Below, in pieces: positions 27,597 through 36,275 of a stretch of DNA of 64,000 nt (the first letter of the stretch is position 1; every line of letters starts with the position of its first letter). The position numbers and the translations under genes were made by a program. The notes below the pieces were generated by a model. The model was not told the origin of the DNA. It worked only from the letters and a program-made list of their open reading frames with translations, and made no database searches. The stretch lies in assembly GCF_900109995.1 (NCBI RefSeq), contig NZ_FOCB01000002.1, positions 290,981 to 354,980 on the forward strand. Reading direction: 5' to 3'. This DNA comes from Pseudomonas sp. ok272. GTDB taxonomy: Bacteria > Pseudomonadota > Gammaproteobacteria > Pseudomonadales > Pseudomonadaceae.

Positions 27597-29232
27597 CACG
27601 CCTCTCCATTGTCTTGTTGTCGGCCAGGATCAGGTCGGCCGCTTTCTGCGCGACCATGATGGTTGGGGCGTTGGTGTTGCCCGAGGTAATCGTGGGGAAG
27701 ATCGAGGCGTCGACCACCCGCAGCCCGTCGAGTCCGTGTACCCGCAGTCGGTTGTCGACCACCGAGGTGCGTGGGTCCGGGCCCATCCCACAGGTGCCGA
27801 CCGGGTGGAACACCGAGCCGCAACGTTGGCGGAAGTCTTCGAGGATTTGCGCATCGGACATGCTGCCCAGGTCAGGCTGGATGACGTCCTTGATCAGTCC
27901 GCGCAGGGCTTGGGTGCGGACCATCTGCTGGATCAGCCGGCCACCGCAGATCACTGCCGCGACATCCTCAGGCGCAGACAGGTAGTTGGGGCGGATCTGT
28001 GGGCCGACGCGCGGGTCGGTGCTGCAAATGTCGATCCGGCCACGGCTTTTGGGGCGGCAGGGCTGGAACGAGATGATGAAGCCGGCGAAGGGGTCGGGGT
28101 TCATCAGCGGGCGCTTGCCGGCGGGCGCCGTCGAATAGGTCACGGGATTGAAGTACAACTGGGTGTCGGCGCAGGTGCTGCGGGCGTGCGAGCGGACAAA
28201 CCCGCCGGATTGGTTGACGCTGACGCTCAAGGGCCCTTTGCGGGTCAGCACGTAGCGCAATCCGGCCCAGAGCTTGCCATGCAGCGGGTACAGCAGGTTG
28301 TTAAGGGTAGGCTCGGTGGCCTTGTAGTAGTAATTGATGCCCAGGTGGTCCTGGAGCGCGCCGCCGACGGCGGGGTTGTCCAACAGCACCGCGATGCCGT
28401 GACGCGCCAGCAGGTCCGCCGGCCCGACCCCTGACAGTTGCAGCAACTGCGGCGAGTTGACCGCCCCGGCACTGAGGATCACCTCGCGGCGGGCACGCAC
28501 GGTGATCATCTGCCCTTCCCGCTCGAAGGCAACGCCCACCGCTCGCCGGCCTTCGAACAACACCCGGTGTACCAGCGCCTGGGTCATCAATCGCACATTG
28601 CGGCGCTGCAACGCCGGGCGCAGGAACGCGTCGGCGGCCGAGCAGCGGATGCCTTTGTAGGTGTTGATCTGATAGGAGCCCACGCCTTCGGGGTGGCTGC
28701 CGTTGAAGTCGTCGGAGTACGGCAGGCCCAGTTCTTTGGCGGCGGCGAAGAAATGGCGGCGCAATGGATGCAGTTGGGCGGAGACATCGGAGACATACAA
28801 CGGGCCACCCTGGGCGGCGTTGCCCTGGGCGTCGACCCGCCGCTCGGAGCGCTGGAAGTACGGCAGCACATCGGCCCAACCCCAACCGGCGTTGCCTCGT
28901 TGCGCCCAGCCATCGAAATCCACCGGCAAACCACGGCAATAGACCATCGCGTTGATCGAACTGGAACCGCCCATCACCCGCCCGCGCGGCCAGTAGCTGC
29001 GGCGAGCGGCGATGGCCGGCTCGGGTTCGGTCTCGTACTTCCAGTTGACCCGCTCGTCGAAGAAGGTGCGCCCGTAGCCGATCGGCATTTTGATGAAAAA
29101 GCGCCGATCACTGCCCCCGGCTTCCAGCACCAGCACCTGGGCCAGCCCGTCGGCGGACAACCGGTCGGCCAGTACCGAACCTGCCGAGCCGCTGCCCACG
29201 ATGATGTAGTCGTACTCCCCCGCAACCGCCAT
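27577..29232 (-). CDS. GMC family flavin oxidoreductase
   Basis: 551 residues. The FAD-binding IIVGSGSAGSVLADRLS is at the N-terminus, followed by GRVMGGSSSINAMVY, and the C-terminus has the catalytic FHPVGTCGMG and SGNTNAPT pair (His and Asn). The family oxidises alcohols to aldehydes (choline dehydrogenase, PEG and alcohol dehydrogenases). It is the first gene of the leftward operon and shares a 137-bp control region with a divergent LysR gene. Confidence 0.9.
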   Translation of the reverse strand: MAVAGEYDYIIVGSGSAGSVLADRLSADGLAQVLVLEAGGSDRRFFIKMPIGYGRTFFDERVNWKYETEPEPAIAARRSYWPRGRVMGGSSSINAMVYCRGLPVDFDGWAQRGNAGWGWADVLPYFQRSERRVDAQGNAAQGGPLYVSDVSAQLHPLRRHFFAAAKELGLPYSDDFNGSHPEGVGSYQINTYKGIRCSAADAFLRPALQRRNVRLMTQALVHRVLFEGRRAVGVAFEREGQMITVRARREVILSAGAVNSPQLLQLSGVGPADLLARHGIAVLLDNPAVGGALQDHLGINYYYKATEPTLNNLLYPLHGKLWAGLRYVLTRKGPLSVSVNQSGGFVRSHARSTCADTQLYFNPVTYSTAPAGKRPLMNPDPFAGFIISFQPCRPKSRGRIDICSTDPRVGPQIRPNYLSAPEDVAAVICGGRLIQQMVRTQALRGLIKDVIQPDLGSMSDAQILEDFRQRCGSVFHPVGTCGMGPDPRTSVVDNRLRVHGLDGLRVVDASIFPTITSGNTNAPTIMVAQKAADLILADNKTMERRDAHQQA

Positions 29233-29369
29233 GTGCCTTGCCTCTCGAATGCCCGCAAACCGTATTTGTTGTTATGGCCTACTTGTCCGGGCCCATCATT
29301 TGCGTAAAGCTGCTTCAAGACAAACAAGCAAAATATGGCCTTTGGGCCAAAAATATTTAAGGCTCAGTC
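29233..29369. promoter_or_regulatory. Divergent control region between GMC operon and LysR gene
   Basis: The 137-bp gap must contain both promoters. It is AT-richer than its surroundings and holds the inverted repeat TGGCC-TTTG-GGCCA near 29336-29349, close to the regulator start, plus A/T-rich half sites. LysR proteins commonly bind such divergent gaps. No sigma-70 box is clear enough to mark. Confidence 0.45.
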
Positions 29370-30263
29370 ATGTCCTATAAATTGCCCCACCTGCCTTGGC
29401 TACGCACCTTCGAGGCCGCCGCCCGCAGCCTGAGTTTCACCGCCGCTGCCGAAGACCTGCACATGACAGCGGCGGCCGTCAGCCTGCAGATTCGCTCGCT
29501 GGAGCAATACCTGGGGTTCCAGTTGTTCGAGCGACTGCCCCGTGGCGTGCGGCTCACCGACATGGGGCTGGCGTACCTGCCTTCGGTGCGCAAGGCGTTC
29601 GATGAGCTGGCGGTGTCCACCGTGGGGCTGTTCGGCAGCCGGGGCGACTGCTCGATCACCATCCGCTCCACCGCCGCGTTCGCAGTGCTCTGGCTGGCGC
29701 CGAAGCTGCACTCGTTCATCGAGGCGCATCCCACCATTGAAATCCGCCTGTTGGCCGACATCTGGGCCAACGCCCAAGGGGCTGACCAGAGCGCTATCGA
29801 TATCCGCTTTGGTGACGGTCATTGGGAAGGGTTCGAGGCCGAGTTGATCCAGAAAGAAGCATCGATCCCGGTGTGCAGCCCGCTGTGGCTTGCCCGGGCA
29901 GACTCCACCGAAGCGCTGGCGGCCTTGGCACAACACAACCTGATTCACATCATGGGGTGTGAGGACTTATGGACGCGCTGGTTCCGCCTGGCCGGTATCC
30001 CGGATACCAATGGTGCCAAGGGCTTGCAGGTCGATACGTCGCTCACGGCCCTGGAGCTGGCCGCCGCCGGGTCGGGCTTCGCCCTGGTGCTGCGCAGCCT
30101 GGCCCAGTCCTACATCGACTCTGGCCGACTGATTGCGCCCTTCGACGGTGAGCTGCCTATCGAGCAGGCCCACTACCTGCTGCACCCCAGGGCGGGCAAG
30201 CGGCAGAGCCCCGAAGTGTTGTTCTTTCGACAGTGGCTGCTGGAGACGGCACGGGGCAGCTAA
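29370..30263 (+). CDS. LysR-family regulator (GcvA-like)
   Basis: 297 residues. The N-terminal winged helix begins LPHLPWLRTFEAAARSLSFT and reads AAAVSLQIRSLEQYLG, the GcvA-subtype pattern; the rest is a substrate-binding-like effector domain. Divergent from the GMC oxidoreductase gene, it most likely controls the catabolic operon at 19.3-29.2 kb in response to its substrate or product. The inducer is unknown. Confidence 0.88.
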   Translation: MSYKLPHLPWLRTFEAAARSLSFTAAAEDLHMTAAAVSLQIRSLEQYLGFQLFERLPRGVRLTDMGLAYLPSVRKAFDELAVSTVGLFGSRGDCSITIRSTAAFAVLWLAPKLHSFIEAHPTIEIRLLADIWANAQGADQSAIDIRFGDGHWEGFEAELIQKEASIPVCSPLWLARADSTEALAALAQHNLIHIMGCEDLWTRWFRLAGIPDTNGAKGLQVDTSLTALELAAAGSGFALVLRSLAQSYIDSGRLIAPFDGELPIEQAHYLLHPRAGKRQSPEVLFFRQWLLETARGS

Positions 30264-30287
30264 GACGGTGGGCGGTGTGAGGGTCTC

Positions 30288-30379
30288 TTCGCGAGCAGGC
30301 TCGCTCCCACAAGGAGTCCGTGATCGGACGTAACGTTTGCGCACGCCGAATACCCTGTGGGAGCGAGCCTGCTCGCGAA
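30288..30379. repeat. Inverted pair of REP elements
   Basis: Facing REP cores at 30288-30310 and 30357-30379 (CGCGAGCAGGCTCGCTCCCA and its complement) lie between convergent gene ends at 30263 and 30388. They are near-identical to the copy at 44-69. They probably form the shared transcript end. Confidence 0.78.
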
Positions 30380-30387
30380 TGCGGGAA

Positions 30388-30741
30388 TCAAGGTAACGTC
30401 AGTGTCACGATATAGGCGCCTGACTGCACGTGCTTGCCCGTGGCGTCTACCAGGATGAAGCGATCGCGCTGACGGCTATCAGCCTTGAGCTGGACGTTGG
30501 CGGTCGAGTTACCGACGGGCGTTACACTGCCGAGGGGACGCGCGCCCGGGACACTGATGCCGTTGCTGCGCGCGATCATCGGACAGCCCCGCAACTCCAT
30601 CGCCGCGCCCTCGGCACGCTGGGCAACACAGCCCACCTCAACGATGCTCCCCTGGAAACGAATGACCCCCGAGGCGCCACCCTGGGCATCGACCATCACG
30701 CAAAACAAACCTGCCACGACCAACCCATGCTTGACGTTCAT
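30388..30741 (-). CDS. Small secreted fimbrial-like protein
   Basis: 117 residues with a hydrophobic N-terminus resembling a signal peptide. The mature start GVIRFQGSIVEVGC followed by a second Cys (RGCP) and a C-terminus ending SGAYIVTLTLP is like a short type 1 pilin fold: early Cys loop, beta strands and a hydrophobic last strand. No usher or chaperone gene is nearby, so it is an orphan. The assignment rests on pattern only. Confidence 0.65.
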   Translation of the reverse strand: MNVKHGLVVAGLFCVMVDAQGGASGVIRFQGSIVEVGCVAQRAEGAAMELRGCPMIARSNGISVPGARPLGSVTPVGNSTANVQLKADSRQRDRFILVDATGKHVQSGAYIVTLTLP

Positions 30742-30975
30742 AGCGACATTCCTCTGGTAGTTAAGGACGTTGTCGCCAGATTGCTCGCAGACTTTAGCTA
30801 TATCGTGACTGGGATCTGTTTGTTCTTTCCTGGCTCACCGGCCGTCACACAGGGGCGGTAAAGGTCTCGCGAAGGTCACACCGCTCACTTCTGCTCCACA
30901 CCCTGGTGGGTGATGCAATGAAAGGCCGAACGGTTGTGCCATTCACCCGCGTAATCGACGGCGCCAACCCTGCAG

Positions 30976-31854
30976 TCACACGGGCTCCGGCACCACGCCC
31001 TGTTCTTCCAGCAAGCGCACAAACATGGTCAGGCTTTGCGACACCGTGCCCCGGCGCCACACCAGCCACGTGCACAAGTAACGAAAGGACGCCGACAGCG
31101 GCCAAATACTTACCGTGGTGCAGCCTGGCATGCTCTCCAGCATGCTACGCGGCATGAGCGCCAGGCCGGCACCGGCGCTGACGCAGGCCAGCATGCCGTG
31201 ATAGGACTCCATTTCGAAGATCTTGCCTGGCACTGCCGCGTCCTTGGCGAACCAACTCTCGAAGTGGTGGCGATAGGAACAGTTAGAGCGGAAGGCATAG
31301 ATGTTTTCGCCGTTCACCTCCTGGGCACGGTGGATCGGCGGATGGTTGAGCGGTGCGATCAGCACCATCTCCTCCTCGAACGCGGGCACGCCTTCCAGGG
31401 CCGGGTGCAACACGGGGCCATCGACAAACGCGGCGGCCAGGCGACCCGACAGCACTCCATCGATCATGGTCCCCGAAGGGCCGGTGGAGAGGTCCAACTC
31501 GACCTTGGCGTGCTTCTGGTTGTACGCCGCCAGCAGCCCGGGAATGCGCACCGCCGCCGTGCTTTCCAGCGAACCCAAGGGGAATGATCCTTGAGGCTCC
31601 TCACCTGCGACTGTGGCGCGGGCTTCCTGGACCAGGTCGAGGATCCGCCGGGCATAGTCCAGGAAACTCCAGCCTGCCGGGGACAGCCGCAAGCGGCTCT
31701 TCTCACGGATGAACAGGTCCACTCCCAGGTCCTGTTCCAGTTGCTTGATCCGGGTCGTCAGGTTCGACGGCACTCGGTGGATGTGCTGGGCGGCGGCGCT
31801 GATACTGCCGTGCTCGGCCACGGCCTTGAATATTTCGAGTTGAACCAGATCCAA
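30976..31854 (-). CDS. ptrR: LysR-family regulator, PtrR-like
   Basis: 292 residues. The N-terminus ([20 protein letters not shown], then [20 protein letters not shown]) closely resembles E. coli PtrR/YneJ, which controls the succinate semialdehyde dehydrogenase gene sad. A TTG at 31854 is the best start: it aligns with the PtrR N-terminus and has GGAG six bases upstream, whereas the TTG at 31866 has none. It is divergent from the Sad gene, the same arrangement as in E. coli. The 30742-30975 gap downstream holds nothing clear. Confidence 0.8.
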   Translation of the reverse strand: MDLVQLEIFKAVAEHGSISAAAQHIHRVPSNLTTRIKQLEQDLGVDLFIREKSRLRLSPAGWSFLDYARRILDLVQEARATVAGEEPQGSFPLGSLESTAAVRIPGLLAAYNQKHAKVELDLSTGPSGTMIDGVLSGRLAAAFVDGPVLHPALEGVPAFEEEMVLIAPLNHPPIHRAQEVNGENIYAFRSNCSYRHHFESWFAKDAAVPGKIFEMESYHGMLACVSAGAGLALMPRSMLESMPGCTTVSIWPLSASFRYLCTWLVWRRGTVSQSLTMFVRLLEEQGVVPEPV

Positions 31855-31954
31855 TTCATTCTCCAAACGTGAACGACATGCTCAGCATTATTCAGTTTCC
31901 AGAACGCAAACACCACCGTAATCTCGGCCCATCCCCACCCCGCAGGACGGTGCC

Positions 31955-33346
31955 ATGAGCCAAATCAGCAGCCTTACCCATGCCATTTCGATCAACCCCA
32001 CCACCGGCGAACAGGTTGGCCATTACCCGTTCGAATCCGAATCGGCACTGCAGGCCGCTCTGGCCCGCGCCGCCGCGGGTTTCCGCGTCTGGCGCCAGAC
32101 ACCTGTTGCGCAACGTGCGCAACGGCTGGTCGCCCTCGCCCAGGTCCTGCGCGACAACGCCGCCACGATGGCGAACATGATCACCGTGGAGATGGGCAAG
32201 CCCATCGCCCAGGCGCGGGGTGAAATTGAGAAGTGCGCCCAACTCTGCGAGTGGTATGCCGAGCACGGCCCGGCGATGCTGACTGCCGAGCCAACCCTGG
32301 TTGAGGGCGGCAAGGCCCGAATCGAGTACCGCGCGCTGGGGCCGATCCTCGCCGTGATGCCGTGGAATTTCCCGATCTGGCAAGTCCTGCGCGGTGCCGT
32401 CCCGGCGCTGATCGCCGGTAACACCTACGTGCTCAAGCATGCGCCCAACGTCATGGGCAGCGCCTACCTGCTGCTCGACGCCATCAAGCGCGCCAACTTC
32501 CCGCACGGCGTGTTCGAGGTCATCAACGTCACGCCTGAAGGTGTCTCCACGGCCATTGCCGACCCGCGCATCGCCGCTGTGACCCTGACCGGCAGCGTAC
32601 GAGCGGGCATGGCCATCGGTGCGCAGGCCGGTGCGGCGTTGAAGAAGTGCGTCCTGGAACTGGGCGGCTCCGACCCGTTCATTGTGCTGAACGATGCTGA
32701 CCTGGACGAAGCGGTCAAAGCCGCCGTGATTGGCCGCTACCAGAACACCGGGCAGGTCTGTGCCGCCGCCAAGCGCCTGATTGTCGAGCAAGGTATCGTC
32801 CAGGAATTCACGCGCAAGTTCGTCGAAGCCACGGGCAAACTGGTGGTTGGCGACCCACTGGCCGCCGACACGTACATCGGTCCAATGGCGCGTTTCGACC
32901 TGCGCGATGAACTCGATCAACAGGTGCGCGACACCTTGGCGGAAGGCGCGACATTGTTGATGGGCGGGAACAAGGCCGAAGGCCCTGGCAACTTCTATGA
33001 ACCCACGGTATTCGGTGATGTGACCGACCAGATGACATCTTTCAAACAAGAACTGTTCGGCCCGGTGGCGTCAATCATCACCGCCCGCGATGCGGCTCAT
33101 GCATTGCAGTTGGCCAACGACAGTGAGTTTGGCCTGGCCTCGACCCTTTACACCGCCAATGTCGAGCTTGCCCAGCAGATGGCTGGCGAACTGGAAACCG
33201 GGGGCGTGTTCATTAACGGCTACTGCGCCAGCGACCCGCGGGTCACCTTCGGTGGCGTGAAGAAAAGCGGGTTCGGCCGGGAGTTGTCGCACTTCGGCGT
33301 GCGCGAGTTCTGCAACGCCCAAACGGTGTGGCTGGATCGACGCTAA
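31955..33346 (+). CDS. sad: NAD-dependent succinate semialdehyde dehydrogenase (Sad-like)
   Basis: 463 residues, close to the usual Sad length and shorter than GabD. Active-site blocks are present: MPWNFPIWQVLRGAVPALIAG, ELGGSDPF with catalytic Glu, and NTGQVCAAAKRL with Cys269. Sad oxidises succinate semialdehyde to succinate in GABA and putrescine breakdown. The divergent PtrR-like regulator supports the assignment. It could finish the pathway begun by the amine operon at 41.7-47.5 kb. Confidence 0.85.
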   Translation: MSQISSLTHAISINPTTGEQVGHYPFESESALQAALARAAAGFRVWRQTPVAQRAQRLVALAQVLRDNAATMANMITVEMGKPIAQARGEIEKCAQLCEWYAEHGPAMLTAEPTLVEGGKARIEYRALGPILAVMPWNFPIWQVLRGAVPALIAGNTYVLKHAPNVMGSAYLLLDAIKRANFPHGVFEVINVTPEGVSTAIADPRIAAVTLTGSVRAGMAIGAQAGAALKKCVLELGGSDPFIVLNDADLDEAVKAAVIGRYQNTGQVCAAAKRLIVEQGIVQEFTRKFVEATGKLVVGDPLAADTYIGPMARFDLRDELDQQVRDTLAEGATLLMGGNKAEGPGNFYEPTVFGDVTDQMTSFKQELFGPVASIITARDAAHALQLANDSEFGLASTLYTANVELAQQMAGELETGGVFINGYCASDPRVTFGGVKKSGFGRELSHFGVREFCNAQTVWLDRR

Positions 33347-33413
33347 TCACCACCTCATCGCCAGGGCTTCCGGGTCCTGGCAATGGGAGGCCAACAGCCC
33401 GGGTGAGGCATGG

Positions 33414-34052
33414 CTAGGCCAGCGTGATCTCGATTCTTTCCTTGCCCTTGCCGATGTTCTTGCGCTTGAGCTTGATCCCGCCAATTTCCGCCGTGGTCCG
33501 AGGATGCGTTCCACCACAGGCCATCGTGGCGAACCCCTCGACTTTCCAATAACGGCGCTGACTCGGCTCATCCTCAAACGCGGTGATGATTGGGCTGCCA
33601 GCGTTGACCAGCCCGGCAGCCGCTTGCTCAAGCTGGGGAAAGAGCACCGCAATACTGCCGTCCCTGGCAAAGTCGATACGGGATTTGTCCTGCGCAATGT
33701 GGGCACCGATTCGCTCGATGCCGGGGCAGTATTGATAGACGCATTGCAGGATCATTTCCGCGGCAAAATGAAGCCGCATCAGCCTATATCGACGATCCCA
33801 ATCGATGTGTACGTCCACAACCGCCCCAACCCGCAGCTCATGGGGTTCGGCAAGCGTGTAGACGATATCCAGCCCGTCCTTTCTCGCCTCAAGCACCGGG
33901 TACGCACCGATAGTGCCGCTATCGCTTTCCTGCCCGCCGGAGAACGCGTAGAAAATGGTTTGCTCAAGCCTGACTTGCTGGCCGCTAACGCCGGTCACCC
34001 GGGTTGTCAGTTGGGTTTGATAGGGATCGTCCCAAAACAGCTTTTGAGTCAT
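33414..34052 (-). CDS. AlaX-like alanyl-tRNA editing protein
   Basis: 212 residues starting MTQKLFWDDPYQ. The FYAFSGGQESDSGTIG block and the C-terminal MACGGTHPRTTAEIG block (CxxxH metal pair) are those of free-standing editing domains related to AlaRS, which hydrolyse Ser- or Gly-tRNA(Ala). The first metal motif is HFAAE, where the usual HxxxH has Glu in place of the second His. GAGG lies upstream of the chosen ATG; an in-frame start at 34199 is rejected. Confidence 0.82.
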   Translation of the reverse strand: MTQKLFWDDPYQTQLTTRVTGVSGQQVRLEQTIFYAFSGGQESDSGTIGAYPVLEARKDGLDIVYTLAEPHELRVGAVVDVHIDWDRRYRLMRLHFAAEMILQCVYQYCPGIERIGAHIAQDKSRIDFARDGSIAVLFPQLEQAAAGLVNAGSPIITAFEDEPSQRRYWKVEGFATMACGGTHPRTTAEIGGIKLKRKNIGKGKERIEITLA

Positions 34053-34129
34053 GGCTACCGCCTCCTCGAAATGACCGCTGGCAAATTCTAAACTGATATC
34101 ATTTGGCAATTTACACGCTGAGTAGAAGC

Positions 34130-34282
34130 ATGAATCGTCAGAAGAAAATAAAGCAGTTGCTAAAGGCTCACGCCAAAAAGGCCAGCGCCAAATTGGCACC
34201 GGTCAATAAATCCAAATACATTAGTAAAGCTGACCGATTGAAACTGGCGGCTGAGCCCGATCAGGATGCACCATGTATCTGA
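34130..34282 (+). CDS. DUF2986 family small basic protein
   Basis: 50 residues: MNRQKKIKQLLKAHAKKASA, then KLAPVNKSKYISKADRLKLA and a short acidic tail. This is the DUF2986 pattern, a very short Lys-rich protein common in gammaproteobacteria with no known function. The sequence is so typical that the gene call is firm despite its size. It is divergent from the AlaX-like gene with a 77-bp AT-rich gap between them. Confidence 0.8.
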   Translation: MNRQKKIKQLLKAHAKKASAKLAPVNKSKYISKADRLKLAAEPDQDAPCI

Positions 34283-34538
34283 CGTGCCGCAGAGGCATAA
34301 CCGGTGGACAGGTAGAACGTGGTACGTATGTCCGCTTGATCGCCTCCGAAAGCTGGTCACACTGCGCCTGATCCCCGCCCTTGGCGGCACCAGCAACTAC
34401 CGCCAATTCATGTGAGTGCTTCACCCGCATCATGTTTGGGAAAAAAAGACTGGTCACATTAGGAATTTTCTTACGGGTCGGGGAATATCTAGAGCGTAGG
34501 CTAGAGTCACCAAACCCAATGCTGAGAGACCGACCTTG

Positions 34539-34646
34539 ATGCAATATCTGATCTTCATCACTATTGCGGCAGTCGTAGCCATTCTTGGCTTAGCGTTATT
34601 CGGCTGGTATCGCCACTTGCGTGACGATGAGGATGACCTTTTGTAG
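34539..34646 (+). CDS. Possible 35-residue single-helix membrane protein
   Basis: The frame reads MQYLIFITIAAVVAILGLAL followed by FGWYRHLRDDEDDLL: one transmembrane helix and an acidic tail. Only a weak Shine-Dalgarno-like GAGAG lies upstream. The hydrophobic composition and the charge pattern fit a real small protein, but homology cannot be judged at this length. Confidence 0.45.
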   Translation: MQYLIFITIAAVVAILGLALFGWYRHLRDDEDDLL

Positions 34647-34829
34647 CCGGCTCTCGATGTGCGTACACCGGTACCCGATAACTCTATCGACCTAACTTCC
34701 GCACATAGTCCTGACAGGCCGCCAGGGCAAACAGTCCTTGATCGCCGGCTTCGGTGATTCCAAGAGCTCTCCGAGCAAGAGCTGAGCACGTCGGGTGCGG
34801 ACTCCTTCAGCATCTGGTTGTCGCAGCGC
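34647..34829 (-). other. Gap with decayed coding-like sequence
   Basis: No intact gene is seen. Leftward frames show short protein-like runs, for example ARRALGITEAGDQGLFALAA ending at a stop near 34690, with shifts between frames. This resembles the 3' end of a decayed gene, possibly of phage origin, but the family is not recognised. Confidence 0.3.
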
Positions 34830-34973
34830 TTATTTCTGCACGGCCCAATCCTTTTCAACTCTGAAGGATCTGCACTTTGGGCAAATGAGTCCTAGCTTCA
34901 CCGTGCGACTGAATCGATGCTCACATTTCTTGCACCGGAAGAAATACGGAGGACCCGGAATAAAACGGCTCAT
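34830..34973 (-). CDS. Small zinc-ribbon protein
   Basis: 47 residues starting MSRFIPGPPYFFRCKKCEHR, with C-x2-C (FRCKKCEH) and a second C-x2-C (ICPKCRSF), a four-Cys zinc ribbon. The ATG overlaps the stop of the upstream membrane protein as ATGA, which fixes the start and shows coupling of the pair. The function is unknown. Confidence 0.7.
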   Translation of the reverse strand: MSRFIPGPPYFFRCKKCEHRFSRTVKLGLICPKCRSFRVEKDWAVQK

Positions 34974-35323
34974 GCCTGCTTCTTTTTCAGCACCAACTTT
35001 CCGGGCTCGCAAGAGACTTCCTCATAATCCTTGAACAAAGCAATGATGAGGCCCAAGCCCAAAGAGGCGGCGGCGATGATGGCTGCGATTTCAAAACCCG
35101 TCAGGGCGGCTACTGGTGCAGCTGCGGCCATTGAGAGACCTCCAGTAAAAGGAATGGCCGCAAGCGCTGTGCCCAGCAGGGCGATAGTGATAGCCCCCGC
35201 CGTGGCTACCTTCTTGGATCTTTTGAGCTTGTCAGCAAGGTCCCCCTCTACGATGATCTGTACACATCCAGCGTTCTTGGCAGATTCAAGATCAGCTTTT
35301 GTTCTCACGGTGACGGCTCGCAT
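34970..35323 (-). CDS. Small membrane protein with glycine/alanine-rich helical hairpin
   Basis: 117 residues. The first ~45 residues are soluble and basic (MRAVTVRTKADLESAKNAGC), then two long Ala/Gly-rich hydrophobic segments at about 41-65 and 75-95, and a short charged tail (KDYEEVSCEPGK). Followed by a coupled zinc-ribbon gene. I do not recognise the family; the hydrophobic hairpin could insert into the membrane or oligomerise. Confidence 0.65.
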   Translation of the reverse strand: MRAVTVRTKADLESAKNAGCVQIIVEGDLADKLKRSKKVATAGAITIALLGTALAAIPFTGGLSMAAAAPVAALTGFEIAAIIAAASLGLGLIIALFKDYEEVSCEPGKLVLKKKQA

Positions 35324-35421
35324 GCTACTTCCCTATTCGTTTTTTTAATCCGCATGAGCATGAACAATGCCACGCCTTGCAACCCTGATCTAGGCCATTT
35401 CATCACACGTCGGGCAAATTG

Positions 35422-35610
35422 TTACTGACCGCCCGTGACCGCTGTCAGCAGCTCCCACTCGTAACCGATTCGTTGCCAACGCTCAGCCAGCGCCAGCAGA
35501 GAAGGCGTAAACGTCGGCTTATTGATATCTCCATTCCAGCCGGCGCTCCCGCTGGCCATAGCACTTGGCAGACTGACCCAGATGTTCGCGCACTTGCAGA
35601 TGGCGGATGC
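35422..35610 (-). pseudogene. Decayed fragment of a DUF6527-like phage protein
   Basis: A leftward frame ending at the stop 35422-35424 reads ICKCANIWVSLPSAMASGSA, then GWNGDINKPTFTPSLLALAE and on to TAVTGGQ. The GWNGDxxxPTFTPS string is typical of DUF6527-type proteins found in prophages. No start or intact N-terminus can be found, so this is a remnant. Rightward frames here are shadows. Confidence 0.4.
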
Positions 35611-35838
35611 CCGTGACCGAGGAAGTGCTGGCGCCCTCCGCCCAGGCCAATGTCGAGAAAGGCGAGCGCGTTACGGTTGTCCTCACGGCCCCCCCTGAGA
35701 GTCTTGCCTTTGCATTTCTCCAGGCGGAAAAACCGCGTTCTGAGGGTCATTGGTCAGAAAAAATCAATGCCCAGATGCAGGGCATCAATCTGTAACTATC
35801 GTGAGTTATACGGATGGAACAGCAGAAGGAATCAAACA

Positions 35839-35946
35839 ATGATCTGGATCACCACCACCTGTATCGTGATAGCTGCCAGCACCTTCATCGGTGTGCTGAT
35901 CAACACTTGGCTGATTCACTTGAACAGCAATCAGGAGCTTCACTAA
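35839..35946 (+). CDS. Possible 35-residue single-helix membrane protein
   Basis: The frame reads MIWITTTCIVIAASTFIGVL followed by INTWLIHLNSNQELH, one membrane helix with a short polar tail. AAGGA lies about nine bases upstream of the ATG, a good ribosome site. Same length and layout as the small protein at 34539-34646, though not clearly similar in sequence. Confidence 0.5.
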   Translation: MIWITTTCIVIAASTFIGVLINTWLIHLNSNQELH

Positions 35947-36275
35947 TTTGTGCCATCCACTTTAGCGAATTAGCCAACGCCACCGATAACGTGAAGAGCC
36001 ACAGCCCAGAGCTGATAAAGCCGATCTAGGAAACCATGAGTGGCGACTATAACGGGAATCCCTAATTGGCCAGAGCCTCATAGACTCGCCCGCACGTCAC
36101 TCCCCTGCCCCGGCTTTGATCAGCATCGGCCGCCAGGTTTCCCGCTCGTTCGTCAGCGCTAGAACACGTTGCCAAATACCAGGACTGCGCGGGTATCCAT
36201 GGGGCCGACTGATACCCCTCCGACGAGTAAAAATCAAACAATCTGAAATGACGAATTTGTACAAGAACGCCGGGA
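35947..36275 (-). other. Gene-free gap with a coding-like remnant
   Basis: No intact gene is present. A leftward frame ending at the stop 36097-36099 reads RSPGIWQRVLALTNERETWR followed by PMLIKAGAGE, which looks like the C-terminal end of a real protein without its start. It is probably another decayed phage or accessory gene. The family is not recognised. Confidence 0.3.

Noticed and set aside
31892..33049. Leftward open frame (385 codons) opposite Sad
   Set aside because: Sad is complete with active-site motifs on the other strand.
34221..34544. Leftward frame of 107 codons beside DUF2986
   Set aside because: It overlaps the end of the DUF2986 gene, has no ribosome site and no recognisable pattern.
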